A DNA stretch of 64,000 bases from Halomonas elongata DSM 2581 (lineage in GTDB: Bacteria; Pseudomonadota; Gammaproteobacteria; Pseudomonadales; Halomonadaceae): positions 806,001 through 870,000 of the forward strand of contig NC_014532.2 in NCBI RefSeq assembly GCF_000196875.2, read 5' to 3'. Both the position numbers and the translations under genes were made by a program. How positions within the stretch are numbered: the first letter of the stretch is position 1; every line of letters starts with the position of its first letter. Below, piece by piece: positions 25,253 to 36,726 of the stretch. The notes under the pieces are model-generated. The model saw nothing but the letters and a program-made list of their open reading frames with translations. It did not search any database and was not told the origin of the DNA.

Positions 25253-26680
25253 ATGTCACACCAATCCAGCTTGATTGCCGATAATATCGAGCAGTACCTG
25301 CACGAACACGAGAACAAGGACCTGCTGCGCTTCATCACCTGCGGCAGTGTCGATGACGGCAAGTCGACCCTGATCGGTCGCTTGCTGCACGATTCCAAGA
25401 TGATCTTCGACGATCAACTGGCGGCGATCACCCAGGCGTCGAAGACCAGCGGGACCACCGGTGACGAGGTGGATCTGGCGTTGCTGGTGGATGGCCTGCA
25501 GTCGGAGCGGGAGCAGGGCATCACCATCGATGTCGCCTACCGCTTCTTCTCGACCGACAAGCGCAAGTTCATCATCGCCGATACTCCGGGGCATGAGCAG
25601 TACACGCGCAACATGGCCACCGGCGCTTCGACGGCGGGGCTGGCGGTGATCCTGATTGACGCCCGCCACGGCGTGCAGACCCAGACCCGGCGGCACAGCT
25701 TCATCGCCGATCTGCTCGGCATTCGCCATCTGGTCATCGCGGTCAACAAGATGGACCTGGTCGACTACAGCGAGGCGCGCTTCGAGGAGATCGTCGCCGA
25801 GTACCGCGAGTTTGCCGAGCAGCTCGGTGCCGAGGATATCCACTTCGTGCCGATGTCGGCCTTGAAGGGCGACAACGTGGTCAACAAGAGCGAGACGATG
25901 CCCTGGTATGACGGGCCGGCGTTGCTCGGACTGCTCGAGACCATCGAAGTGCGCCACGATCAGAACCTGCGCGATCTTCGCCTGCCGATCCAGTACGTCA
26001 ATCGGCCCAACCTGGACTTCCGTGGTTATGCCGGCACCCTGGAGTCGGGCATCCTGCGCCCTGGCCAGGCCGTGCGCGTGCTGCCCTCCGGCAAGCGCTC
26101 CAGGGTCGAGCGTATCGTCACCTTCGATGGCGATCTCGAGACCGCCTGGCCGGGGCAGGCGATCACCGTGACCCTGGAGGACGAGATCGACATCTCGCGT
26201 GGTGATTGGCTCGTCGCCGAAGATGCCGAGGTCGCGCGTGCCAACGCCTTCGAGGCCGACATCGTGTGGATGCACGAGCAGCCGCTGGAGCCGGGTCGGC
26301 AGGTCGACATTCGTCTCTCCGGGCGTTCCGTGTCGGGGCGGGTCGAGGCTATCGATTACCAGGTCGACGTCAACACCCTGGCCCATCATCCGGCCGAGCG
26401 GCTCGAGCTCAATGCCATCGCACGCTGCCGGGTGGCGTTGACCGAAGATATCACCCTGGATGACTACGCCGTCAGTCCGGGTACGGGCAGCTTCATCGTC
26501 ATCGACCGCCTGTCCAACGTCACCATGGGAGCCGGCATGATTCGCGGCGCGGCCGAGGCGGCGGAAGGCGGGCCGGGCGAGGTCGACTGGGCGAATTTCG
26601 AAGTCGAGCTCAATGCCCTGGTGCGCAAGTACTTTCCGCATTGGGAGGCCAAGGACATCAGTCAACTGATGAGCCGTTGA
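25253..26680 (+). CDS. cysN: Sulfate adenylyltransferase large subunit (GTPase)
   Basis: A 475-residue elongation-factor-like GTPase that powers CysD. Motifs are [15 protein letters not shown] (P-loop), [18 protein letters not shown] (switch I), [19 protein letters not shown] and NKMDLVD, then EF-Tu-type beta-barrel domains 2 and 3. It ends after domain 3, so there is no fused CysC APS kinase; that enzyme must be encoded elsewhere. CTCGGGATGCGTT precedes the ATG. Confidence 0.97.
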   Translation: MSHQSSLIADNIEQYLHEHENKDLLRFITCGSVDDGKSTLIGRLLHDSKMIFDDQLAAITQASKTSGTTGDEVDLALLVDGLQSEREQGITIDVAYRFFSTDKRKFIIADTPGHEQYTRNMATGASTAGLAVILIDARHGVQTQTRRHSFIADLLGIRHLVIAVNKMDLVDYSEARFEEIVAEYREFAEQLGAEDIHFVPMSALKGDNVVNKSETMPWYDGPALLGLLETIEVRHDQNLRDLRLPIQYVNRPNLDFRGYAGTLESGILRPGQAVRVLPSGKRSRVERIVTFDGDLETAWPGQAITVTLEDEIDISRGDWLVAEDAEVARANAFEADIVWMHEQPLEPGRQVDIRLSGRSVSGRVEAIDYQVDVNTLAHHPAERLELNAIARCRVALTEDITLDDYAVSPGTGSFIVIDRLSNVTMGAGMIRGAAEAAEGGPGEVDWANFEVELNALVRKYFPHWEAKDISQLMSR

Positions 26681-26736
26681 GCATCCGCGCTGCTTCCTGA
26701 GCGAGAAGCGGGAGCAGCGCCGGTCGAAAGCAAGGA

Positions 26737-26775
26737 GGCCCCGCCGCGTGACACGCGGCGGGGCCTCGTCGTTTT
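26737..26775. terminator. Terminator between cysN and cmoB
   Basis: A 13-bp perfect stem GGCCCCGCCGCGT/ACGCGGCGGGGCC with loop GAC, followed by TCGTCGTTTT. It lies between the convergent cysN and cmoB genes. Confidence 0.82.
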
Positions 26776-26792
26776 AGCGTAGCGTGGATGGC

Positions 26793-27800
26793 TCAGGCCG
26801 GTCGGTTGGCGATCACCACGGCGCGGCGTGGCGCCGGATAGCCCTCACGGGTGCGGGTCGTGTCCTCGGGGTCGAGGAAGTCGGCCAGGGACTGAAAGGT
26901 CATCCAGTCGGTGGCGCGCTGCTCGTCGAGGCTGGTATCGGCCTCGTCCACCACGCGGGCGTTCTCGAAGCCGCAACGCTCGAGCCAGCCGACCAGTGCC
27001 GCGGAGGACGGCAGGAAGTAGACATTGGGCATGGCGGCGTAGCGCTCGCCCGGCAGCAGCACCGTGGTGTCGTCGCCGCGTACTACCAGGGTTTCCAGCA
27101 CCAGTTCTCCGCCCGGCCGCAAGGCGGCCTTGAGTTGCAGCAGATGCTCGAGCGGCGAGGGGCGGTGATAGAGCACGCCCATGGAGAAGACGGTGTCGAA
27201 GGCGGCCAGTTCGTCGGGAACGTCCTCGATGCCCACCGGCAGAAACTGGGTGCGACCGTTGTCGGCATCGCCGACGAAGTGACGCACGGCCTGGAACTGC
27301 CAGAAGAAGCGTGGCGAAGGGTCGATCACCAGCGTGAAGGCAGCACCGGCGCCGCTCATGCGCCAGGCGTGATAGCCGTTGCCGCCGCCCACGTCGAGTA
27401 CCCGGCGTCCTTGCAATGGCGAAAGGTGAGGGGCGACGCGCTGCCACTTCCAGTCGGAGCGCCACTCGGTGTCGATGGTCACGCCACCCAGCCGGTAAGG
27501 CCCCTTGCGCCAGGGCGCCAACGCACGCAGCAGGTTCTCGCACTGGCGTCGCCGGGCGTCGTCCAGTTCGCATTCGACCGTCACGCTGTCGGCATCCAGC
27601 CGGACCCGGCGCGGTTCGGGCAATGGCGGCAGTTTGGCCACGGCCTTCTCCCAGGCCTTCAGGTCGCCGTATCGCTTGGGATCGAGCCCCCGGGCGAGCT
27701 GCTCGGGTAGTCGTGCCAGCCAGGCGTCGAAGCCCCGGCGGGTGAAGGCCTGGTCGAGAAAGGCCTGATAAAGAGGGCGATGAACGTCGGGGATGCTCAA
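26793..27800 (-). CDS. cmoB: tRNA U34 carboxymethyltransferase
   Basis: A 335-residue enzyme that transfers a carboxymethyl group from carboxy-SAM to 5-hydroxyuridine-34 of tRNAs, giving cmo5U. Family segments are WRKGPYRLGGVTIDTEWRSDWKW, the SAM-type loop VLDVGGGNGYHAWRM, IDPSPRFFWQFQAVRHF, FDTVFSMGVLYHRPSPLEHL and PNVYFLPS. It begins two bases after the cmoA stop, so cmoA-cmoB form one operon. Confidence 0.97.
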   Translation of the reverse strand: MSIPDVHRPLYQAFLDQAFTRRGFDAWLARLPEQLARGLDPKRYGDLKAWEKAVAKLPPLPEPRRVRLDADSVTVECELDDARRRQCENLLRALAPWRKGPYRLGGVTIDTEWRSDWKWQRVAPHLSPLQGRRVLDVGGGNGYHAWRMSGAGAAFTLVIDPSPRFFWQFQAVRHFVGDADNGRTQFLPVGIEDVPDELAAFDTVFSMGVLYHRPSPLEHLLQLKAALRPGGELVLETLVVRGDDTTVLLPGERYAAMPNVYFLPSSAALVGWLERCGFENARVVDEADTSLDEQRATDWMTFQSLADFLDPEDTTRTREGYPAPRRAVVIANRPA

Positions 27801-27802
27801 CG

Positions 27803-28546
27803 TCAGGCCTCCTTGAAGGCGATCAGTGACGCGAAGTTCAAGTACTGGAACCAGGTCAGCGAGCGACTGAAACCGGCGCGTGCGAGCCGGGCATGGTGAG
27901 CCGTCAGGGTGTCCGGCACCAGGACGTTCTCCAGGGCCGTGCGCTTCTGGCTGATCTCCAGCTCGCTGTAGCCGTTGGCGCGCTTGAAATCGTGATAGCG
28001 TTCGACCAGCCAGGCGTTGTCCTGCTCGTCGTCGGCGACGATCTTCTCGGACAGAATCAGCACACCGCCGGGCTCCAGGGCCTCGAAGAGGCGGGCCACC
28101 ACGGCGTCGCGATCCGTCGGATCGAGAAACTGCAGGGTGAAGTTGAGCAGGATCATGCCCGAGGCGTCATAAGCCTGGTGGCGGATGTCGCCCTCGATCA
28201 CCGTCATGTCGTGCCCGGGGCATTCCTCTTTCAGGGTCTGGCGGGCGCGTTCGACCATCGTCGGCGAGAGGTCGATGCCGGTGTAGCGAAAGGCGTCCAC
28301 CGGTAACTGGCCGGCCAGCGCCAGGCCTGCGGCGCCGAGCGAACAGCCCAGGTCATAGACATGACCGCCATGGCGCAGGTGGCGGCGGGCCAGGGGGCCG
28401 AGCATGGCGAGTATCTGGCCGTACCCCGGTACCGAGCGACGGATCATGTCGGGAAAGCAGGCCACCACTCGCTCGTCGAAGGAGAAACTCGCCACCCGGT
28501 CCAGGGGTGTCGAAAAGATGGCGTCACGGTAAGATGCGTCACTCAT
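27803..28546 (-). CDS. cmoA: Carboxy-S-adenosylmethionine synthase
   Basis: A 247-residue enzyme that makes carboxy-SAM from SAM and prephenate for CmoB. Motifs are RDAIFSTPLDRVASFSFDERVVACFPDMIRRSVPGY at the N-terminus, YDLGCSLGAAGLAL for cofactor, and LNFTLQFLDPTDRDAVVARLFEALEPGGVL. Divergent from pgi; the 86-base gap should hold both promoters. Confidence 0.96.
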   Translation of the reverse strand: MSDASYRDAIFSTPLDRVASFSFDERVVACFPDMIRRSVPGYGQILAMLGPLARRHLRHGGHVYDLGCSLGAAGLALAGQLPVDAFRYTGIDLSPTMVERARQTLKEECPGHDMTVIEGDIRHQAYDASGMILLNFTLQFLDPTDRDAVVARLFEALEPGGVLILSEKIVADDEQDNAWLVERYHDFKRANGYSELEISQKRTALENVLVPDTLTAHHARLARAGFSRSLTWFQYLNFASLIAFKEA

Positions 28547-28632
28547 GGGCAGGTTGAAGCGTTGGGCTGGAAGCCCGCCATTCTACGCTTCCCTGCCCCG
28601 GGCTGCACGAAAGGATCACCAGGAGGGAATCC

Positions 28633-30318
28633 ATGAGCCAACCCCCCGTCGAACAGCGGAGTGCCTGGCGCGCCCTGGCCGAGCATGCTGATGACATGGG
28701 CCGGCGGCACCTGCGCGAGCTCTTTGCCGAGCATCAGGGGCGCTTCGCCGCTTTCAGTCGACAGGCCGCCGGCCTGACACTCGATCTTTCCAAACAGCGC
28801 TGGGACGAGAATACCCTTGCGCTGCTGCTGAATCTGGCCCGCGATGCGGGGGTGCCGGATGCCATCCGTGGATTGCTGGCCGGCGAGCGGCTCAACCTCA
28901 GCGAGAATCGGCCGGCGCTGCATACGGCCTTGCGCCTGCCGGCCGATGCCCGGCTCGAGGTGGAGGGCGAGGATCTGGTGCCCTCGGTGCACTCGACCCT
29001 GGATCGCATGGCGGCCATGGTCGAGCGTTTCCACGCGGGCCAGTGGCGTGGTGTCACCGGCAAGCCCATCCGCGATGTGGTCAACCTGGGGGTCGGTGGC
29101 TCGGATCTCGGCCCCTTGATGGTCACCCACGCCCTGGCCGACTATCGGCCGGAGGGCATCCATCGCATCGATGTGCACTTCGCCTCGACCATGGACGGCT
29201 CGCAACTCGCCGACTATCTGACGCGGCTCAACCCCGAGACGACGCTTTTCGTGCTGTCCTCGAAGTCCTTCACCACCATCGACACCCTGACCAATGCCCG
29301 CACCGCAAGGGACTGGCTGAAGGCCAGGCTGCTCGGCGGTGACCGGCAGGAGGGCGTCGACGAAGCGCTGGTGATGCGTCAGCACTTCATCGGCGTCTCG
29401 GCCAGCCCCGACAAGATGCGCGAGTGGGGCATCGCTGACGAGCACCAGCTCGAGTTCTGGGAGTGGGTCGGCGGACGCTACTCGCTGTGGGGAGCCATCG
29501 GCCTGCCGATCGCCCTGGCGGTGGGGATGGCGAATTTCCGTGAATTACTGGCCGGCGCCCACAACATGGACCGCCACTTCAGCGAGGCCGAACTGGGCGA
29601 CAACCTGCCCGTGCTGCTGGCGTTGGCGGGCATCTGGAACGTCAACTTCCTGGATATTCGGGCGCATTCCATCCTGCCCTATGACGGACGCCTGGAATAC
29701 TTCGCCGCCTATCTCGAGCAGCTGGAGATGGAATCCAACGGCAAGTCGGTGAATCATGACGGCGAGCCGGTGGGCTATTCCACCTGCCCGGTGCTCTGGG
29801 GGCAACTCGGCCCCAACGCCCAGCATGCCTTCTATCAGTTGCTGCATCAGGGTACGCAGTCCGTAGAGTGCGACTTCATCGCGCCCCGGGTGCGCTACGA
29901 TGACGTGGCCGATCCCGCCACCCGCGATCACCTGATGAGCCAGCATCGCCTGACACTGGCCAACTGCTTCGCCCAGTCCCGGGCCTTGATGCTGGGCGAT
30001 GCGGCGCTCGAGGACGAAGGGCCGCGTCCCGGCCACAAGCGCTATGCCGGCAACCAGCCTTCCAGTACCCTGCTGCTGGATCGCCTGACGCCGCGTACCC
30101 TGGGAGCTCTGGTCGCCCTGTACGAGCACAAGGTCTTCGTGCAGGCGACCATCTGGGACATCAATCCCTTCGACCAGTGGGGTGTGGAACTCGGCAAGAC
30201 ACTGGCCGGCGAGACGCGGCGCATCCTCGAACACCAGGCCGGGCTCGAGGGCATGGACGATTCCACGCGCGGTCTCATCGAGGCCGTCTGGGAGGCCGAG
30301 TCGCGAGAGTCGAGTTGA
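28633..30318 (+). CDS. pgi: Glucose-6-phosphate isomerase
   Basis: A 561-residue cytosolic enzyme interconverting glucose-6-phosphate and fructose-6-phosphate. PGI signatures are VVNLGVGGSDLGPLMVTHAL, VLSSKSFTTIDTLTNA, FWEWVGGRYSLWGAIGLPIAL and the lysine-containing GVELGKTLAGE near the end. Catalytic Glu and His lie in YLEQLEMESNGKS and FYQLLHQGT. A strong ribosome site, CCAGGAGGGAATCC, precedes the ATG. Confidence 0.98.
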   Translation: MSQPPVEQRSAWRALAEHADDMGRRHLRELFAEHQGRFAAFSRQAAGLTLDLSKQRWDENTLALLLNLARDAGVPDAIRGLLAGERLNLSENRPALHTALRLPADARLEVEGEDLVPSVHSTLDRMAAMVERFHAGQWRGVTGKPIRDVVNLGVGGSDLGPLMVTHALADYRPEGIHRIDVHFASTMDGSQLADYLTRLNPETTLFVLSSKSFTTIDTLTNARTARDWLKARLLGGDRQEGVDEALVMRQHFIGVSASPDKMREWGIADEHQLEFWEWVGGRYSLWGAIGLPIALAVGMANFRELLAGAHNMDRHFSEAELGDNLPVLLALAGIWNVNFLDIRAHSILPYDGRLEYFAAYLEQLEMESNGKSVNHDGEPVGYSTCPVLWGQLGPNAQHAFYQLLHQGTQSVECDFIAPRVRYDDVADPATRDHLMSQHRLTLANCFAQSRALMLGDAALEDEGPRPGHKRYAGNQPSSTLLLDRLTPRTLGALVALYEHKVFVQATIWDINPFDQWGVELGKTLAGETRRILEHQAGLEGMDDSTRGLIEAVWEAESRESS

Positions 30319-30327
30319 GGGCCGATA

Positions 30328-30356
30328 TTGATCGGTATGATGATGCTGGCCATATA
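30328..30356 (+). promoter_or_regulatory. Candidate promoter for yqiA-parE
   Basis: TTGATC (30328-30333) and CATATA (30351-30356) are 17 bases apart, inside an AT-rich patch just after pgi and 16 bases before the yqiA ATG. Weak but well placed. Confidence 0.35.
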
Positions 30357-30371
30357 TACAGGGGTTCGGGT

Positions 30372-30998
30372 ATGCTGAGTGCCATGCGATCGCCGATGCC
30401 TGCCAGTGGCGTACTCTATCTGCATGGTTTCAACAGCGGCAGTGCCTCGCCGAAGGCGGCACTGATGCGCGCGGCCTGCGAGCGACTGTCGCTGCCCTGT
30501 GCGACGCCCCAGTTGCCGCACCGGCCGGATCAGGCGCTGGCGGTAGCCGAGGCATGCCTCGAAGAGCTGGGCACGGCCCCCATGGTGGTGGGCAGCTCGA
30601 TGGGCGGTTTCCTGGCGACCCTGGTCGCCGAGCGCCACGACCTGCCGGCCGCCCTGATCAATCCGGCCGTGACGCCGGCCCGCCTGGTGACGTCCTGGAT
30701 CGGCGAGACCTTCGTCAATCCGTACAGCGGCGAGCGTTTCCGGATCGAAGAGTCGCATCGCCGGGCCCTGGAGGCCCTTGCTCCCGAGCGGGTCGAGCCA
30801 CGGCGCTATCTGCTGCTGCTGGGCACGGCCGACGAAACGCTGGACGCTCGGGATGCCTGGGCCTTCTACCGGGGCGCGGCAAGCATCCTGCATCCGCGAG
30901 GAGACCATGGGTTCGCCGCCCTGGCCGATTACCTGCCGGCGATTCTGGCCCACGGCGGCCATGCCCTGCCGGTCGGGGCGGTGGCGATGCAGCGTTGA
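30372..30998 (+). CDS. yqiA: YqiA-like alpha/beta-hydrolase (esterase)
   Basis: A 208-residue small esterase of the YqiA (UPF0227) family. It has VLYLHGFNSGSASPKA (oxyanion segment), the nucleophile elbow GSSMGGFLATLVAE, and a late aspartate/histidine pair in GTADETLD and RGDHGFAAL. Some family members show esterase activity on short esters; the natural substrate is unknown. As in other gammaproteobacteria, parE is next. The ATG at 30384 is an alternative start. Confidence 0.88.
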   Translation: MLSAMRSPMPASGVLYLHGFNSGSASPKAALMRAACERLSLPCATPQLPHRPDQALAVAEACLEELGTAPMVVGSSMGGFLATLVAERHDLPAALINPAVTPARLVTSWIGETFVNPYSGERFRIEESHRRALEALAPERVEPRRYLLLLGTADETLDARDAWAFYRGAASILHPRGDHGFAALADYLPAILAHGGHALPVGAVAMQR

Positions 30999-31101
30999 GT
31001 GGTGGCGTCGCGCCATGAGGCATCATGGCGAGTCAAGCATTCACGGAAGGGACGAGCCCGCGTCCAGGAGACAATCGAATGACCGTAACCAGTCTGGGTG
31101 A

Positions 31102-32985
<1,884 letters not shown>

Positions 32986-33089
32986 CCCGGCTTCGCCGGG
33001 AGCTATAAGCTTTAAGCCGTAAGCTGTAGGAAAAACCGCGGCAGTCATGGGGTGACTTACAGCTTAAATCTTACGGCTTACAGCTCATC
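32986..33089. repeat. Heptad inverted-repeat element D (between parE and parC)
   Basis: Hairpin CCCGGC-TTC-GCCGGG (32986-33000) is followed by left heptads GCTATAA (33002), GCTTTAA (33009), GCCGTAA (33016) and GCTGTAG (33023), then GAAAAACC. The core of about 20 bases is followed by right heptads TTACAGC (33057), TTAAATC (33064), TTACGGC (33071) and TTACAGC (33078). The arms are mutually complementary over most of their length. This is the clearest copy with E. Confidence 0.85.
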
Positions 33090-33152
33090 ACAGAGGGTGA
33101 AGAGGGCGCAGTCCCCTGATGATTCCACAAGTGTGAACAAGGCCACCGTGCT

Positions 33153-35411
33153 ATGAGTATGGATATCCAGGTGGCGGAGGGCGACGTCGAGCGCTTGTCC
33201 CTTCGCGAGTATACCGAGAAGGCGTATCTCGATTATTCGATGTACGTCATCCTCGACCGTGCCTTGCCGCATATCGGCGATGGCATGAAGCCGGTGCAGC
33301 GGCGCATCGTCTATGCCATGCGCGAGCTGGCGCTCAGCGCCAATGCCAAGTACAAGAAGTCGGCGCGTACCGTCGGTGACGTGCTGGGCAAGTTCCATCC
33401 GCATGGCGACAGCGCCTGCTACGAGGCCATGGTGCTGATGGCGCAGTCCTTCAGCTATCGCTACCCGCTGGTGGACGGTCAGGGCAACTGGGGCAGCCCC
33501 GATGACCCCAAGTCCTTCGCCGCCATGCGCTATACCGAGGCGCGGTTGTCGAAGTTCGCCGAGGTACTGCTCAGCGAACTCGGCCAGGGCACCGTCGACT
33601 GGGCCCCCAACTTCGACGGCACCATGAACGAACCGGTGGTGCTGCCCGCGCGCCTGCCCCATGTGCTGCTCAACGGCGGTACCGGTATCGCCGTGGGTAT
33701 GGCCACCGACATCCCGCCGCACAACGTGGGCGAGGTCGTCGAAGCCACCTGTCATCTGCTGCGTCAGCCCGAGGCGACCACCGCCGAGCTGATGGCCCAT
33801 CTGCCCGGGCCGGATTTCCCCTCCGCGGCCGAGATCATCACGCCGGCATCCGACCTGCGCAAGATCTACGAGAATGGCCGGGGCTCGGTGAAGGTGCGGG
33901 CCCGCTTCGTGCGCGAAGAGGGCAATGTGGTGATCACCGCCTTGCCGTACCAGGTGAGTGGCGCCAAGGTGCTGGAGCAGATCGCCGCCCAGATGCAGGC
34001 CAAGAAGCTGCCGATGGTCGCCGACCTGCGTGACGAGTCCACCCACGAGGAGCCGACGCGCCTGGTGATCGAACCGCGCTCCAACCGCGTGGATGTCGAG
34101 TCGCTGATGGCGCACCTGTTCGCCACCACCGATCTCGAGAAGAATATCCGCGTCAACATGAACGTGATCGGCCTGGACGGCCGGCCCCGTGTGCTGTCGC
34201 TGGCCGGACTGCTCAGCGAATGGCTGGATTTCCGGCGCAGCACGGTGCGGCGGCGTCTCGAGCATCGGCTCGGCAAGGTGGAAGACCGACTGCACATCCT
34301 CGAGGGGTTGCTGGCCGCCTACCTCAATATCGACGAGGTGATTCGCATCATCCGCGAGGAGGATGAACCCAAGCCCGCGCTGATGGAGGCCTTCGGGCTC
34401 AGCGAACGTCAGGCCGAGGCGATCCTCGAGTTGCGCCTGCGCCACCTGGCCAAGCTCGAAGAGATGAAGATCCGCGGCGAGCAGGACGAACTGGAGGAAG
34501 AACGCAAGCGCCTGAAGGAGTTGCTCGGCAACGAGGCGGCGCTGACCGATCTGATCGAGCGCGAACTGCGTGCCGCCGGCGAGGAATACGGCGATCCGCG
34601 TCGTGCGCCGATAGTCGAGCGCGAGGAAGCCCGCGCCCTGTCCGAGGTCGAGCTCGTCGGCGCCGATCCCGTCACCGTCGTGCTCTCCGAAAAGGGCTGG
34701 ATCCGTAGCGCCAAGGGGCACGACATCGATCCCGCCGGGCTCTCCTACAAGGCCGGCGACCGCTTCGCGCTGGCCGCCAGGGGCAAGACCAACCAACCGC
34801 TGGTGCTGCTCGACGACACCGGGCGTGCCTATACCCTGACCGCCCATAACCTGCCCAGTGCGCGCAGCCAGGGGGAGCCGGTCACCGGCCGGGTCAATGT
34901 GGCGGCCGGCGCCCACATGGCCGGCGTGATGCTGGGGCCACCCACCACGCGTTACCTGCTGGCGTCGGACGGTGGCTATGGTTTCATCGCGCCGCTCGAA
35001 GCGCTGACCGGCAAGAGCAAGTCGGGCAAGGGCGTACTCTCGGTGCCCAAGGGCTGCAACGTGCTGGCGCCGTTGATGGTGCCCGAAGGGGAGGGGATCA
35101 GCGTGGCGGCGGTGTCCAACGAAGGCCGCCTGCTGGTCTTCCCGCTCGACCAGTTGCCCGAGATGGCCAAGGGCAAGGGCAACAAGATGATCGACATTCC
35201 CGGCGCCCGCGCTGCCCGTCGCGAGGAATTCCTGCGTGACCTGACGTTGCTGGGCCCCGGACAGGCCCTGGTGGTGCAGGCCGGCAAGCGCAAGCTGACG
35301 CTCAAGGCCGGCGATCTGGACTACTATCGAGGCGACCGTGGTCGTCGTGGCAGCAAGCTGCCGAGGGGACTGCAGAAAGTCGACCGGCTCGCCCCTGACG
35401 GGGAGCTGTAA
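33153..35411 (+). CDS. parC: DNA topoisomerase IV subunit A
   Basis: A 752-residue breakage-reunion subunit. The N-terminal winged-helix region has [21 protein letters not shown] and [30 protein letters not shown], and the active-site tyrosine is in [11 protein letters not shown]. The quinolone-resistance region contains Ser and Glu at the usual positions ([11 protein letters not shown]). A coiled-coil gate and a C-terminal beta-propeller with fewer blades than GyrA follow. The last two codons and the stop TAA (inside GCTGTAA at 35405) come from repeat element E, so the C-terminus has been set by the element. Confidence 0.97.
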   Translation: MSMDIQVAEGDVERLSLREYTEKAYLDYSMYVILDRALPHIGDGMKPVQRRIVYAMRELALSANAKYKKSARTVGDVLGKFHPHGDSACYEAMVLMAQSFSYRYPLVDGQGNWGSPDDPKSFAAMRYTEARLSKFAEVLLSELGQGTVDWAPNFDGTMNEPVVLPARLPHVLLNGGTGIAVGMATDIPPHNVGEVVEATCHLLRQPEATTAELMAHLPGPDFPSAAEIITPASDLRKIYENGRGSVKVRARFVREEGNVVITALPYQVSGAKVLEQIAAQMQAKKLPMVADLRDESTHEEPTRLVIEPRSNRVDVESLMAHLFATTDLEKNIRVNMNVIGLDGRPRVLSLAGLLSEWLDFRRSTVRRRLEHRLGKVEDRLHILEGLLAAYLNIDEVIRIIREEDEPKPALMEAFGLSERQAEAILELRLRHLAKLEEMKIRGEQDELEEERKRLKELLGNEAALTDLIERELRAAGEEYGDPRRAPIVEREEARALSEVELVGADPVTVVLSEKGWIRSAKGHDIDPAGLSYKAGDRFALAARGKTNQPLVLLDDTGRAYTLTAHNLPSARSQGEPVTGRVNVAAGAHMAGVMLGPPTTRYLLASDGGYGFIAPLEALTGKSKSGKGVLSVPKGCNVLAPLMVPEGEGISVAAVSNEGRLLVFPLDQLPEMAKGKGNKMIDIPGARAARREEFLRDLTLLGPGQALVVQAGKRKLTLKAGDLDYYRGDRGRRGSKLPRGLQKVDRLAPDGEL

Positions 35412-35490
35412 GCTGCGAGCCGGAAGCTGTAAGAAAAACCGGCCGATGATTGGGTGACTTAGAGCTTATAGCTTACGGCTTACAGCTCAT
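35403..35490. repeat. Heptad inverted-repeat element E (between parC and serB)
   Basis: Left heptads are GCTGTAA (35405), GCTGCGA (35412), GCCGGAA (35419) and GCTGTAA (35426), then GAAAAACC. The core contains GATTGGGTGAC, nearly the same as in element D (CATGGGGTGAC). Right heptads are TTAGAGC (35459), TTATAGC (35466), TTACGGC (35473) and TTACAGC (35480). The first heptad holds the parC stop codon. Confidence 0.87.
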
Positions 35491-35504
35491 ATTTTGAGGT
35501 TGTC

Positions 35505-36716
35505 ATGACACGACGAGTTTTGATTCGCGCGACCGGCAGTGCCCGCCCCGGTCAACTGGCGGGCCTGGGGCGCGCCCTGGCGACCAGCGGTGCCCGACTG
35601 CTGGATATCAACCAGAGCGTGACTTTCGGGATCGTTTCCCTGGAGGCACTGGTGGGGCTGGAGCGCGAGGCCGATCTCGAAGGCGCGCTGTCGGCGGCGG
35701 GTGACGAGCTCGGGCTGGCTGTCCAGGCAATCCAGGTCAGCGCCGAGGACTATCACCGCTGGACCCTGCAGGCCGGCCAGCCGCGCCTGATCATGACACT
35801 GCTGGCACCGCACCTGCCCGCCGGGATCCTGGCCGAGGTCGGCGCCTTGACCGCCGAGCAGGGGCTGACCGTGGAACTGATCCACCGGCTTTCCGGGCGC
35901 GAGCCACTGGATGGCGAGGTGCCGGAGCATGGTGCCTGTGTCGAGTGCTGGCTGCGTGGCGACGAGGTGGATATCGAGACGCTGCGCGAGAAGGCCCTGG
36001 CGCTGGGTGCGGCGCACGGTATCGATATTGCCCTGCAGGAGGATTCGATCTGGCGCCGTCATCGCCGTCTGGTGTGCTTCGACATGGATTCGACCCTGAT
36101 CCAGACTGAGGTGATCGACGAGCTGGCGCGTCGCCATGGTGTCTTCGAGGAGGTGGCAGAGGTCACCGAGCGAGCCATGCGCGGCGAGCTGGATTTCCAG
36201 CAGAGCTTTCGCGAGCGCATGGCCAAGCTCAAGGGCCTCGATGAATCGGTGCTCGCCGAGATCGCCGAGCAGTTGCCCCTGATGGATGGTGTGGAGCGCC
36301 TGATGCGTCATCTCAAGCGACTCGGCTATCGCACGGCCATCCTGTCCGGCGGTTTCACCTACTTCGCCGAATACCTGCAGCAACGCCTCGGTTTCGACGA
36401 GATACATGCCAACGAGCTGGTGATCGAGAACGGCAAGGTGACCGGCGAGGTCCGCGAGCCGATCGTCGACGCCGAGCGCAAGGCACAACTGTTGCGTGAA
36501 ATCGCCGAGCGGGAAGGGCTCGCCATGGAGCAGACCATCGCCGTGGGCGATGGCGCCAATGACCTCAGGATGCTGGCTGCCGCCGGTCTGGGCATCGCCT
36601 TTCGGGCCAAGCCGCTGGTGCGGCAGCAGGCCAGTCAGAGCATCTCCACGCTCGGCCTCGATGCCGTGCTCTACCTGATCGGATATCGGCAGGTGGACCT
36701 GGAGGAAAAAGGGTGA
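35505..36716 (+). CDS. serB: Phosphoserine phosphatase
   Basis: A 403-residue enzyme for the last step of serine synthesis. Two N-terminal ACT-like regulatory regions (about residues 1-175) precede the HAD catalytic domain. Motif I is VCFDMDSTLIQTEVIDELA, motif II is AILSGGFTYFAEYL, and motif IV is VGDGANDLRMLAAAGLGIAF. The length matches the long ACT-containing SerB found in pseudomonads. Followed after 10 bases by the ion-channel gene. Confidence 0.96.
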   Translation: MTRRVLIRATGSARPGQLAGLGRALATSGARLLDINQSVTFGIVSLEALVGLEREADLEGALSAAGDELGLAVQAIQVSAEDYHRWTLQAGQPRLIMTLLAPHLPAGILAEVGALTAEQGLTVELIHRLSGREPLDGEVPEHGACVECWLRGDEVDIETLREKALALGAAHGIDIALQEDSIWRRHRRLVCFDMDSTLIQTEVIDELARRHGVFEEVAEVTERAMRGELDFQQSFRERMAKLKGLDESVLAEIAEQLPLMDGVERLMRHLKRLGYRTAILSGGFTYFAEYLQQRLGFDEIHANELVIENGKVTGEVREPIVDAERKAQLLREIAEREGLAMEQTIAVGDGANDLRMLAAAGLGIAFRAKPLVRQQASQSISTLGLDAVLYLIGYRQVDLEEKG

Positions 36717-36726
36717 GAGGAGCGGC

